Origin: Gracilaria gracilis
Taxonomy: Eukaryota > Rhodophyta > Florideophyceae > Gracilariales > Gracilariaceae
DNA length: 64,000 bases
Assembly (NCBI GenBank): GCA_030374805.1
Contig: JARGSG010000209.1
Span: forward strand, 434,001 to 498,000
Direction of reading: 5' to 3'
A program made the position numbers and the translations under genes. Below are positions 21,776 through 31,529 of the stretch, piece after piece (positions within the stretch are counted from its first letter, which is position 1; the number at the start of each line of letters is the position of its first letter). Under the pieces are notes generated by a model, which was given only the letters and a program-made list of their open reading frames with translations, was not told the origin of the DNA and did no database searches.

Positions 21776-22833
21776 GTGATCACCTTACTATCCGCGCCTC
21801 GCAGCTTGACGAGTTGGCTGGCCTTGCCGTCCGACGTTGGTGTCAGATACGGCTCAAGACTCGCCTTGATCATGAATCTGCGCGCCGTTACGGCCTGTGC
21901 AAAAATGTTGGTGAAGGAGAGCGTTGAACTGTTGACGCTGTTATGTACCTTGCAGAGGATAAGGTGATCGAGGGTGAGCGTGGCGTCCGTCGCCTAGAAG
22001 GCGGTTTTTATTATGGCCACAATCACGGTGAGCCTTTTTGGGGCTGGCAACAGATAGAGTTCAACTCTGTGAGTGGCTCTGATCCGGCGTATGCGCTTAC
22101 CATCCAAGGTCTGTGGAGTGGCGGGATTCCTTACAGGAAGGAGTACGACTCCCTGACCGATGCATGGAGGGTGGTGGCGCTTGACGACTGCAAGGTTCTC
22201 GATTGTCTTGATTAGTGGTGTTTGAAGAATCCAGTTGTTGCTGTCCGCATCTCGAGTCCTGGAGATCGCGAGAGAACTGAAGAGACGAGACGATTCGAGC
22301 TGCGCGAGGAGCGCATGGTGGATTGCAAATCTTCCACCATGTGCATCCAAACTGCGCTTGCCAATGCTATGGCACGAGTTGTTGATGAGGATTATGCGTT
22401 TAAGTCCGTGTTTGGAGAGAGTTTCGGTAACATGTTGTGCTTCAGCGATGCTGCTCGGTGGGTTGACGAATTCGCGAACCGAGTTGAGCTCCATAGAATC
22501 CATTATCGCCGGAGCGATTATAGCGATACCTTTAGGTGGCTGTTGGCACAGAAAGATGGCGTATACGTCGTAAGACTGCGCGCACGGAACGTTGATCACG
22601 TTGTTTGTGTTGACGTTGGGCGTGGCGAGGTTCTGGACGCTGTTGAGCAGTATCCACTGAGGCCCTGTGGGGAGTCGATTAAGTGTTGCGTTGGTGACTC
22701 GGCGGCCTTCGAGCGAGTTATGGAAGTGCGCCGCGTTGTTACCGTTCTACGCCGTGAGGGGAAGTGCAAGAACAGGAGCGGGAAGGCAAAGCGTTTTCAG
22801 CACAAGAAAAAGAAGTCCTTGAAGGTGCAGTAG
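21776..22833 (+). pseudogene. 3' part of the interrupted gene, with papain-like-fold candidate domain
   Basis: This continues the frame of 9829-10236. It carries an in-frame TGA (21925-21927) and TAG (22213-22215) and then runs to the stop at 22833. Ignoring the stops and the insertion, the protein would be about 486 aa. The C-terminal part contains MCIQTALANAMARV, then VYVVRLRARNVDHVVCVDV and a basic Lys-rich tail. The order Cys-x-Gln, His-Val and Asp suggests a papain-like peptidase fold. That is pattern inference only. The middle part (YYGHNHGEPFWGWQQIEF) is aromatic-rich and unrecognised. Confidence 0.6.
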
Positions 22834-22890
22834 ATCTTTTTCTTTCACAATTGCGTAGTAGATAAATGTTTAAACTTGGCTAATAGTGTC

Positions 22891-24850
22891 TCAGATCTCC
22901 TTAGAGACGATACCAGTCTTCATCATTTGATTTAGCTTCTTAAAGGCATAAGGGTTAATTTTTGTAAGAGCATCCGCAGGGTTGACTGGTCCTGGGATCC
23001 ATCTTAATGAGTTGATCTCCCGGGCCTCGAAAGAATCTCGTACCCGTGCGACTGTGGGTCGGAGCCGAAATTCCTTCTGCTCGTGTAGTGTAGATATTGT
23101 ACTATAGAGTTCAAACGAATCTGCAAACATTTGCAAGTTTGGCCTTGGCCTTTGACCAGATGGGTGCACCATGTAAGGCACCGTCTCGGCCAGGTAGATT
23201 GCTCGATCCGCTGTGTGGGCGGCTGCTAGTATTTACGCACCCACGGAGGAGAAGGAGACCCTGTGTTGTTTGGAGCTGTGCCAGTCCAATACATGGAACA
23301 CCTGGAGCTCCTTGGACTGGAAGGATAACCCACACAGGAACCCTGTTTGACCACAGGAGGTGTTGCCTGAAGCTGCATCACTGAAGCCTATGACTTTGGC
23401 TGCAAAGCTGCTAGGAGACATAGGTTTGGCTGGTGACTTGTACAGCAACGTGAGCGACAACGACTTCAAGTAGAACAGGGCTTGGCTGAGTTGCCTTATA
23501 TGGCTTATTTTCAGCTGAGAGACGTTCTGCTGCAGCTTGCTTACCACTATGGAGGCCTGTGGGAGAATGCCATGGCCAAGGAAGTTCAGTTTCACGGGCA
23601 GTGCCTGGAAGCGTCGTAGTTCTTCCGATGTGCATGCGCTGTCGTTCTCTTTCTTACGGTGGTGGGGGAGGTCAATCGGCTTGATGGTCGTTAGAAACTC
23701 CTCCATGCTCAAGGAGACGCTGAAGTCTGCGTGTTGTTTGATGAAGAGGCGGTTGAAGACAATATCTTGTCCTCGGTTGAACCGCCCCACATCGAACTTT
23801 GCAGAGATATCTTCTCGGAATCTTCGCATATGCTCCGGTTTTCCGGAGAAGATCATGTCGTCGACTACTTTGGCTAAGGCCATTACTAGTTCACCACTTT
23901 TCCACATCAGGAACAGTTGCGGGATTCCAGGGACATGGACGAAGCCTATATCCAGGAGCCACTCTTCAACACAGAGCTGCCATAGCCTTCCGGACTCCAC
24001 TAGTCCGTAGGCAGGGGCGAGTAACTTCCATACCTCATCTGTATATGCGCTTCAGCCTCGGGGCGAACGCATGTAGATGTCCCGCTTCAGCTCTCCTGCC
24101 TGCAGGTAGGCCGATTTCACCTCAAGTAACTCTATTGGGAAATGGAAAAGGGATGAAAGTGAGAGGAGCGTACGTATAGTCGAGAACTGTGCTGTGGAAG
24201 AGTCGGAGCGAAGAGTGTCTTTCTCACGATCTCTGTTTCCGTGAGGTACGAGGCGGCACTTCAACTTCATTACGTTCTTCTCTCCATCGTGTTTAACATT
24301 GAAGAAGTGATGGGAGCCTATGAGGTTTGCGTCCCTGGGGATGGACCGAATGGACACTGCACGATATGCTCCCTTTTGCTTGTAGTTCTCTTTCTCCTTG
24401 TTGATGGATTGCTCAAGTAACCACCTAGATGCTCTTTGCAGCTTGTGCTCGGTGAGCGGGTCATTACCAAATTTCGCATAGAGGTCCTTTAAGATGGCTT
24501 GCTTTGCCGACTTTAGCGACGTGCTCGGAGGTAGAGTAGCCGTGGTAGCGGAGGATGAAGCCGGTTGCCAATGTCTTTTGACGGCATGTCGAAAGGACGA
24601 GTGGCGGATGTTCCGGTAAGAAAGGCGGAGCTGAAGGGATGGTCATCCCATTCTGCGAATGCGGAATTCAGCTGCAGGTCATCCTTCATTATTGGCGGCT
24701 CTTCAGTTATTTGGACGAGCGGGTTTGTCGGGATTTCCGGCTGTTCATGCTGTGAGACCACTTCAGGGTCGGGCGAAGGTTGAGGAAATTCTGTGTACCC
24801 GAGTTCTATGCACTCGAGTTCTGCGAGCAACTTAGACCTGGGGCGTAGAC
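22891..24850 (-). mobile_element. Truncated copia-type (Ty1-like) retrotransposon: RT and RNase H only
   Basis: Minus-strand pol remnant. RT shows SIPRDANLIGSHHFFNVK, RLVPHGNRDREKD, the LEVKSAYLQAGELKRDIYMR block and KVVDDMIF in place of YVDD (Tyr to Val change at the first position). RNase H has FSDAASGNTSCGQTGF and DWHSSKQHRVSFSSVGA, ending ADALTKINPYAFKKL. In-frame stops lie at 24052-24054 and 23233-23235. The upstream piece (24513-24830) is in another frame. No LTR is visible on either side. The pol end is only 57 bp from the pseudogene stop, and the other end is cut by the DNA transposon at 24854. Confidence 0.82.
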
Positions 24851-24853
24851 GGA

Positions 24854-25090
24854 CGTCGGTGTTATCGGAATGCTAGTTTTGGTGTCAAAAATGACCGAAT
24901 TAAAATGATCGAAAAACCGATGAATTTATTCAAATTTGGATGTGCTTAATTTCCGAAAATATTTCCACATTTCCACTTGTGCTAGTTTGTGTGGGAAGAA
25001 TCATTCACGATTATTTCCATCATTGCTAGTTTGGATGGAAGACAAACTAGCATGTTACCTCCGTTCACGCTAGTTTCCGAACCCAATGTA
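24854..25090. repeat. Left terminal inverted repeat and subterminal motif cluster
   Basis: After the terminus, GCTAGTT occurs at 24872, 24981, 25025 and 25069, with an inverted AACTAGC at 25045. Such clusters are typical transposase-binding subterminal repeats. The intervening DNA is AT-rich and non-coding. Confidence 0.7.
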
Positions 25091-25135
25091 AGTGTGTAGG
25101 TGGCACATATTTAGAACTATACGGCGGCGAATAGG

Positions 25136-25148
25136 GATATATATACAT
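25136..25148 (+). promoter_or_regulatory. Candidate TATA box of the transposase gene
   Basis: GATATATATACAT lies about 250 bp before the transposase ATG at 25397, just inside the subterminal repeat cluster. Confidence 0.4.
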
Positions 25149-25396
25149 CGATAGCTACTTATGGAATACGATAAGAAGAATACAAAACTTTCGAACAGGA
25201 ACTCTCTATAGAGATACAGCACATCTATTCAACAACTCTCATATCAGATATCGGCCGTTTATTCTCTCACTTTTGAAACGCCTTCGCATCACGTGCCACC
25301 TCCCCCATCACTCCGTCACACCCTCCGTGTGCCATATTACGCTCCCCACCATCACGTACCCCACTCTCCCCCAACACCCTCACACCGCTCCGCGCC

Positions 25397-28090
25397 ATGC
25401 CTAATTGCTGCTTCGAATGCTGCTCCTTCTTTGCCCGCACCATCGCCGCCATTCAAAGGCACCAAAGAAGATGCCCCAACCGTCTCACCGCCAACAAGCG
25501 TTTCCTCTCCCCCGGCGGCAACGTCCTTCACTTCCCCCCACGCACAAAGCGTCACAAGTCCATCCCCCTACTCCCACTACCACCCCCACCTCCTCTCTCC
25601 AATCGCCCTTCCGATAACGTCCCCATCGCCGACGACGACTCCTACCACCAGCAGCAGCTCTCCCTCTCCGCCACACCCAAGACGCCTACCATATCGTTGG
25701 CACCCCCGTCTGCTCCCTCTCCCCCTGCCCACCTCCTCCACCGCCCCCTCCTTCCCTCTCCTCAACAACCCCCACCTCGAACGAATGGCCCTCTACATCT
25801 CTTTCATCGCTTCCACCCTCGGCCCCGGCAAGGCAGACGAACTCATCTCTCTCCTCCGCGACCCCTTCTTCTCCAAGTCAGCCTTCCACAACGCCGTCTC
25901 CTCCGCCTCCCAGTGTCTCGAACTTCAAACAAACCTCTTCTAACACCGAGTCACCAACATCGGTTTCACCCCCACCATCCTCTACGACCCACAGCACCTC
26001 TTCACAGCCACCACCTTCCGAAAGGATGCTATCCAAGTCCTTAAAGAACACCTCGCACTCTCACACTCCGACAACACCTTCTTCCACCACGTCCCCCACA
26101 CAACCTCCTCCGGCTCTCCCGCTTTCGCCCACCCCACGGCTTCTTCCCTCGGAAAAGAAGCTGTCCCAGCCCTCAAGCACGCAATCCTGCAGTCGTCCAA
26201 TAACTCCTGCATCCGGCACACCACTGAAAACACCGGTATCGACTCCTTCATCGGCTTCGTCCAAGTATACCTTGACAAGTCCTCCACCTCCCTCAAATCC
26301 TCCGCCATCACCTCCTACCCCCTTCACATCACCCTTCTCAACTTCGCCCACTCATTCCGTCGCAAATGTATCACCGACACCCTCACCCTTCTCGGATACC
26401 TTCCAACCTCTTCCAATCTCGCCACCCCCTCTCAAGACCCCGATAACATCCCCCAAACCTCATCCAGCATCTCCGGCTCTACCAAAATGCAACTCATCCA
26501 GCGTGCCATCTCCGACCTCCTCGACCCTCTTCTCTCCTCCGGCCTCACTGGCTTCCCCTTCCGTGACGCTAATGGCGTGCTCCGCCATTGTCACCAAATC
26601 ATCGCCAGCTACCCCGCAGACATCCCAGAAGCAAAAAACATTCTCGCCATCTCCCACGGCACCCGCCCCAGCATCCATGCCACCGATGTACCGTCCCACG
26701 CTCCGACCTCCACCTACACATTCCATCCCCTCTTCTTCGATCCCAGACCCAGACTCTCGATGCCCGGAAATCACACTATACCCTCCTCCAAGATGCTGAA
26801 AAGGCCCTCCTCGCTAGAAAGCCCAGAATCGCCTGAAACACCAAAGAAAAGGCCGTTGAAGCACTCCACTCCCTTTCCCTCGCAAAGTACTCCTCCCTCT
26901 TCGAATCTTACCCCCTCCTCAACATCACCCCTCTCCTCTCTCCTTACAACATCTTCCCCTTCGAACCACTCCATAACTTCCACCTCGGCATCTCCAAGCT
27001 CATCAAGCTCGCAGCCATCGAGAGACTCAAGTCAGAATCACTCTTCACTACCTCCCGTTCCTCCAAGTCCCGTCGTTCCTTCAACTCCGTCCGCTCCTCC
27101 ATCTTGAAAAACGCGAACACCATCCTCGCCGCCATCGAAAAGCAATCCCCAGCCACAGGACTCCACATCGAATTTTTCTCCTCCGACAACGGTCAAACTC
27201 TCAACGGTTTCTTCACTACCGACGGCTTGCGTGGTATGCTCGAAGCAAAAGACTACCGCTCACTCGACATGGTCTTCCCCTTCATCGGCGCCTCCTTCGA
27301 CCGCTGCTGTGACGAGGTCGATGCAGCTCCCATTACTTCCGTTTTCACCAAGTACTCCGAGCTTCTCCTCTTCTCCATGAGATACAACACCTCTGCAGAA
27401 TGGACCGACTCCCGCCTCACCGACCTCCAATTCCAAATCCGCTCGTTAAAGCGCACAGCCGTACTCGTCCTCGGCCCTCACCACACTTCCAGCCTTGGAA
27501 CCCCCAAGTTCCATCTCCACGACCACATCGTCGAGGACATTCGCCGCTTCGGAGGCCTCCACTTCAACGATGCCGGCATATTCGAACACCTCCACTCCCT
27601 CTTTAAGTCACACTACTCCAAAACCTCAAAGCGCAGATCCACCGCACATGAAGAAACCATTCGCGCCATCCATCACTCCAACGCCACCAAAGATTGGAAC
27701 CCCCTCTCCACAAACCCCTCCATCACTTCCTCCACTCCTGCCCTCGCCTCTCCCGTCCAATCCCGCCAACCCGGTTTGGTTCGTGATGGAAAACTCATCT
27801 CATTCGCTGATCTCATCACCGCCCACAAATTCCTCCACTCTAATCCTCATTTCAATCCCAAATCTCTACAAGACCTCTTCCCCACCGACACTCTCTCCAT
27901 CCTCCAACAGATTGGAAAAGACGCCCTCCCTTCATTCATCACCCTTTCTCTCGAAGTCTTAGAACTCTCAGAGAACTCCCCCACTCTCCGTCGCACCCGA
28001 ATCACCGTGGTCAACTCCGCTTACGTCGCCGGCGGTTATGTCCCATCACTCGACCACTACATTGAAGAGCGGAACGAGCTCGCGCTCTAG
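25397..28090 (+). pseudogene. KDZ/Plavaka-like DDE transposase, broken
   Basis: The homologous protein is about 900 aa, read in frame 2 (from ATG 25397, CCFECC ... H-x3-H zinc-finger-like start), frame 0 (about 25750-26640), then frame 2 again to 28090. There are in-frame stops at 25941 (TAA) and 26834 (TGA). Recognisable blocks are SFIGFVQVYLDKSSTSL with SYPLHITLLNFAHSFRRKC and LLGYLP; CHRCTVPRSDLHL with TLLQDAEKALLARK; PFEPLHNFHLGISK; and FHLHDHIVEDIRRFGG ... IFEHLHSLFKSHYSKTSKRR. This order matches KDZ-superfamily transposases with D ... D ... E catalytic positions, though the second Asp appears as Glu here. The family call comes from remembered motif patterns. Two or more indels make this copy unable to encode a full enzyme. 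Confidence 0.62.
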
Positions 28091-28164
28091 GATTCTCCAG
28101 TTCCTCCCATGCAACGAATATTTGCCGCCCCGCCCTTCGGTCCTTCCAAATCCCCAAAGTTCTC

Positions 28165-30174
28165 TCACTTCCTCGTCGCAGGCACCAGGTCCTCCAACTC
28201 CACCCCCATCGTCTGGGTGTGCAAACTCATCTCTCTTCTTCGCTTCACCCTTTCTTCTTCCACTCCATCTTCCAAGGAGTTCGCCTTCGTACAGTTCATG
28301 GAGCTCGTCCCACCAAGCGACGAAGTCAATGTCACCCTCAACTGCGTATGCCTCCGATGGGCAACAGACAACGAACATAACCACACCGCCCATCCAGTTC
28401 CCATCTCCACCCACTCCACATCCGACAACGCTTCTCCATGGCTTGGACTCATCCCTTTCTCTTCTACCCTTGGCTCCGTTCATGTTCTCCGCCAGAACTA
28501 CCCCGCATTCCCCTTCAATTCCCGCCTCCATTGGCGTTTCCATAGATTCGTCTCACTCCTGTTCTTCCAGCTTCTACCAACGTTTTCCGTGTCGAAACAA
28601 AGTTCAGACGGCTCCAATTTCGCATAATGAAGAATCATATCATAAACAGCCCTTGCGAATCCATAAAAACATTCTTCCACTCCAATATCATACTTTCGAC
28701 GCCCTCTCACCTTCGTTCCTCCACCACCTTGCTTTCTCCCCTTCACTGCCTCCCGAAGACTTTCGAACAACACATTTTGCCATTTATTTTCCTCCCTCAG
28801 CCGTCCCAGCTCTTCCTGCGTCAGCTTCAAACTCCCCATCAATGTATAGCGATCTTCCTTCATATTTGCCAACTGTTCCTCCTGTGAATTCACCCTCTGA
28901 ACGAGTGCCGACCGTGGCAATACGCTTAAGTTCTCCTCATTCCCTTCCCGCTCCCTTGTAGATCCCCATTCATCTCCTCGAAATCTACCTCCCCTTTTTC
29001 CACGACCGACGTCACTTTCGTCTCCCACATCCTTCGGAAGTAAAACGGTGTTGCGCCTTACACGCATCCCTTGGGGTGTTAGTGGCGCCGTCTCCACGGC
29101 ATTCACCTCCCCACGCCGTTCTGTTTGTACGTCGTCTTCCCCTTCGAAATCCCTCTCAATGACTGCTACTGTCCCTCCGACAATTTCCCTGGTTGATCCA
29201 CCACTTCTATGTCGTAGCACTCTCCCGTCCGCATGTTCTCGTCGCTTATCTACCCCCTTTTCCATAACTTCAACACCCACCAATCCATGAACCATACCCC
29301 CTACTCTTCTCTCACTACTCTCCCCTGTTTCACGTTCTGCCATTCGCCGCACATGCCCCACTCCTTCTTTCTCCCGGTTCGCATTCTCTTGCTCGAAACC
29401 AATTCTTTCCTTCTCTGGCACTCTATTTGGTGTCACAACAACCAAACTCTCCACTCCTCGCGTCCTCGCCGGGTGACCACACCTCACTCTCTCCCTTTCT
29501 CCATCCACCTCTTCGGGTATCCCAGCCTTAGGCACTTTATCACCGTTAGTTCCCTTTCTTCCTCGAAGACCCCCACTACCTCATATGGTACTACTCCTTG
29601 CTATCGCTCTTCTCCCGACACTCGTACGAAGCTCTTTACCCTTCACTATCATATCCCCGCTATCGCTCTCCTCTAAAACTTGCGCAGTCTCTGCGCCTCT
29701 TCTACGACCATCTCTCTCCCGACCACCGCGCAGAATTTTCTTCGGCATACCTCGCTGCGCTTCTATGCTTTTCTTGAGACTAACGTCTGGATCTCGTGCG
29801 TTCGCAACAGGTTTCGTCACCACAATGCTTACCGTTTGCTCAGTTCGCTCTGTTCGCTCCGTTCGCTCCGATAGTCCGGCCCCGAAGCTCCTCGCCGCAC
29901 CCACGCTCCTCGCCGCACCGTCGCTCCTCGCCGCACCGTCGCTCCTTGCCGCACCGACGCTCCTCTCCGCACCGACGCTCCTCGCCGCACTGTCGCTCCT
30001 CGCCGCACCGTCACTTCTCGCAGCACAGTCGTTCCTCGCCGCACCCTTTCTCCGCTTCCCACGTAAACCACTCCGAGGCGCATGCGTACTACGAGCGGTG
30101 CGAAGTTCGCCACTTACCGTTTCGCCACGCTTTCGGCTCTTTGACGCGCGACCGCTAACCTCCTCCGCAATCAC
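28165..30174 (-). pseudogene. Basic, repeat-containing coiled-coil protein of the transposon (unknown function)
   Basis: A minus-strand frame, convergent with the transposase, is readable from about 30174 to 28165 with in-frame stops at 29581 and 28498. The N-terminal part is Arg/Lys-rich with a run of about nine GAARS(D/V) hexapeptides encoded by an 18-bp tandem repeat. A Glu-rich middle follows, then a heptad-patterned stretch (SQEEQLANMKEDRYTLMGSL) fitting a coiled coil, and a C-terminal FARAVYDMILHYAKLEP. No ATG is seen between the upstream stop (near 30233) and the open frame, so the true start may be lost or spliced. The gene may be nuclear or DNA-binding, inferred from its basic composition only. 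Confidence 0.45.
29887..30048. repeat. 18-bp tandem repeat, about nine units
   Basis: Units follow GCTCCTCGCCGCACCGTC with a few substitutions each. On the minus strand they encode a six-residue repeat of the GAARSD type, so the reading frame is preserved through the array. Confidence 0.85.
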
Positions 30175-30653
30175 ACCCCTCGTCTTACGTTTGTCATATA
30201 CAATCCGAACGGTTTCTCGCGGTTCACGCTGGGCTCACGACTTCTTAGCCGCTGACCGTGATCGAAGGTCTCTGGAATCGGAACTGCTCTGCTCTCGACG
30301 TGTTTGGCACTCGCCGTGATCGAACGTCACCGATCGAATGCACACCCTCAATCGAGGGGAGTGTGGTGGAAATCACCGAGTGCGGTTTTTTATTTCCCGA
30401 TTCCGAAACGATAAAATTACACCGAAATCTCCATTTCTGAATAGTTCTCATAATGTTAAAAAACGTACAAGGTTTCGCATCATATTCGATGCCCTTCACT
30501 ACCTTTTATGTATCTACGTACTTCCATCTTGTACTTCAGCTAAAGTGTTTTGCTTCTAATTCGTGCACAACGGCGAAGTTGGAATGCAATAAGTGTCACT
30601 TCATTTTCGAGGTTTAGGGTGTTGTTTTACATGTAGCTAATTTACTACACGTT
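30175..30653. other. Non-coding gap inside the transposon
   Basis: It separates the basic coiled-coil gene from the SET-domain frame. An 84-codon minus-strand ORF at 30245-30499 has no recognisable feature. The part near 30540-30660 is AT-rich and probably holds the 3' end of the SET gene. Confidence 0.4.
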
Positions 30654-31526
30654 CTAATCGATTACTTTAATAGGATTTGCTGATGTACCCCAGCTGTACT
30701 CTACTCCATAATCCGCGAACAACTCCTCTCCCACTTCCAGTTTCCGAAGTGCTCGCACCGCAAGCATTTGGTATTCTCGTAGTTGATGTGGGGTGCGTCC
30801 TGTATTTGGAGTTCGAATGACCTGCACATTTGCAGTCCTTCGTTTCGTCACACCATCCGCAACTGCATCAATGTCCTTATCACCTTCCATATATTTAGGA
30901 TCGTTAATCGTTCCACCCAATGAAAAAGGAGCGGGGACAATCCATACAGGTATTAAACTTACTCCTTGTCTTTTTTCTGGGAGGTTATGGAATATATCGC
31001 CGCGGACGTTAAACTCCATCGCATACTTCCGAAAGCGTTCGGAAGTGGCTCCCAATAAACCTTCACCATATTTCTTGTGTACCTCTTTTCTCTTAGTTAG
31101 GTCATGGTACACCAGTGTTCCATAAAAGTAACGTATCTCTTCATTTTCCATGAATCGGCGTGTAGTGAACACCCCCACTCCTGAATCAGGGTGGCGAATC
31201 GTCAACTTCCCGATACGACGACAGCACATCGTCGCTTCCAGTGCCAACATTGCATTCCTATCCAGAAGCCCCATCTTTCCTTGCAAAGTTTTCGGCCATT
31301 CGTGAAGGGCCTTACGCTTACCAGTCGTGACCAAGCTCTCATCCCGCCACATTGACGCAAGAAAGTCCACAATATACGTAGGAAACTTTTGATACTGGGG
31401 GTAGCCGGATGGCGCCTTCCATGATCTCGATGGGCGGATATTCCACTCCGGAATTAAGTTCAACACCCTAATCATGGCAATCCGAACTTCCTGCGTTACC
31501 TGGATATCCGTCTCATTTTCCGGCAC
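30654..31526 (-). CDS. SET-domain protein encoded in frame with the DNA methyltransferase
   Basis: The frame has 290 codons. The SET domain occupies roughly residues 105-280: SGVGVFTTRRFMENEEIRYF (the SET-N strand after a GVGVF turn), SLGGTINDPKY at the place of the NHS/C box, ANVQVIRTP, and the C-terminal GEELFADYGVEYSW with the conserved Tyr. SET enzymes transfer methyl from AdoMet to lysine. The frame begins directly after the methyltransferase TAA at 31530-31532, in the same frame, and its first ATG is at 31475. It is either a separate gene or the tail of a methyltransferase-SET fusion. No post-SET cysteines are seen. Confidence 0.7.
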   Translation of the reverse strand: MPENETDIQVTQEVRIAMIRVLNLIPEWNIRPSRSWKAPSGYPQYQKFPTYIVDFLASMWRDESLVTTGKRKALHEWPKTLQGKMGLLDRNAMLALEATMCCRRIGKLTIRHPDSGVGVFTTRRFMENEEIRYFYGTLVYHDLTKRKEVHKKYGEGLLGATSERFRKYAMEFNVRGDIFHNLPEKRQGVSLIPVWIVPAPFSLGGTINDPKYMEGDKDIDAVADGVTKRRTANVQVIRTPNTGRTPHQLREYQMLAVRALRKLEVGEELFADYGVEYSWGTSANPIKVID

Positions 31527-31529
31527 GCA

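Noticed and set aside
29585-30319. 244-codon plus-strand ORF of Ala/Leu/Pro repeats
   Set aside because: It is the complement of the 18-bp tandem array. The minus-strand frame continues into coiled-coil coding sequence and is preferred.
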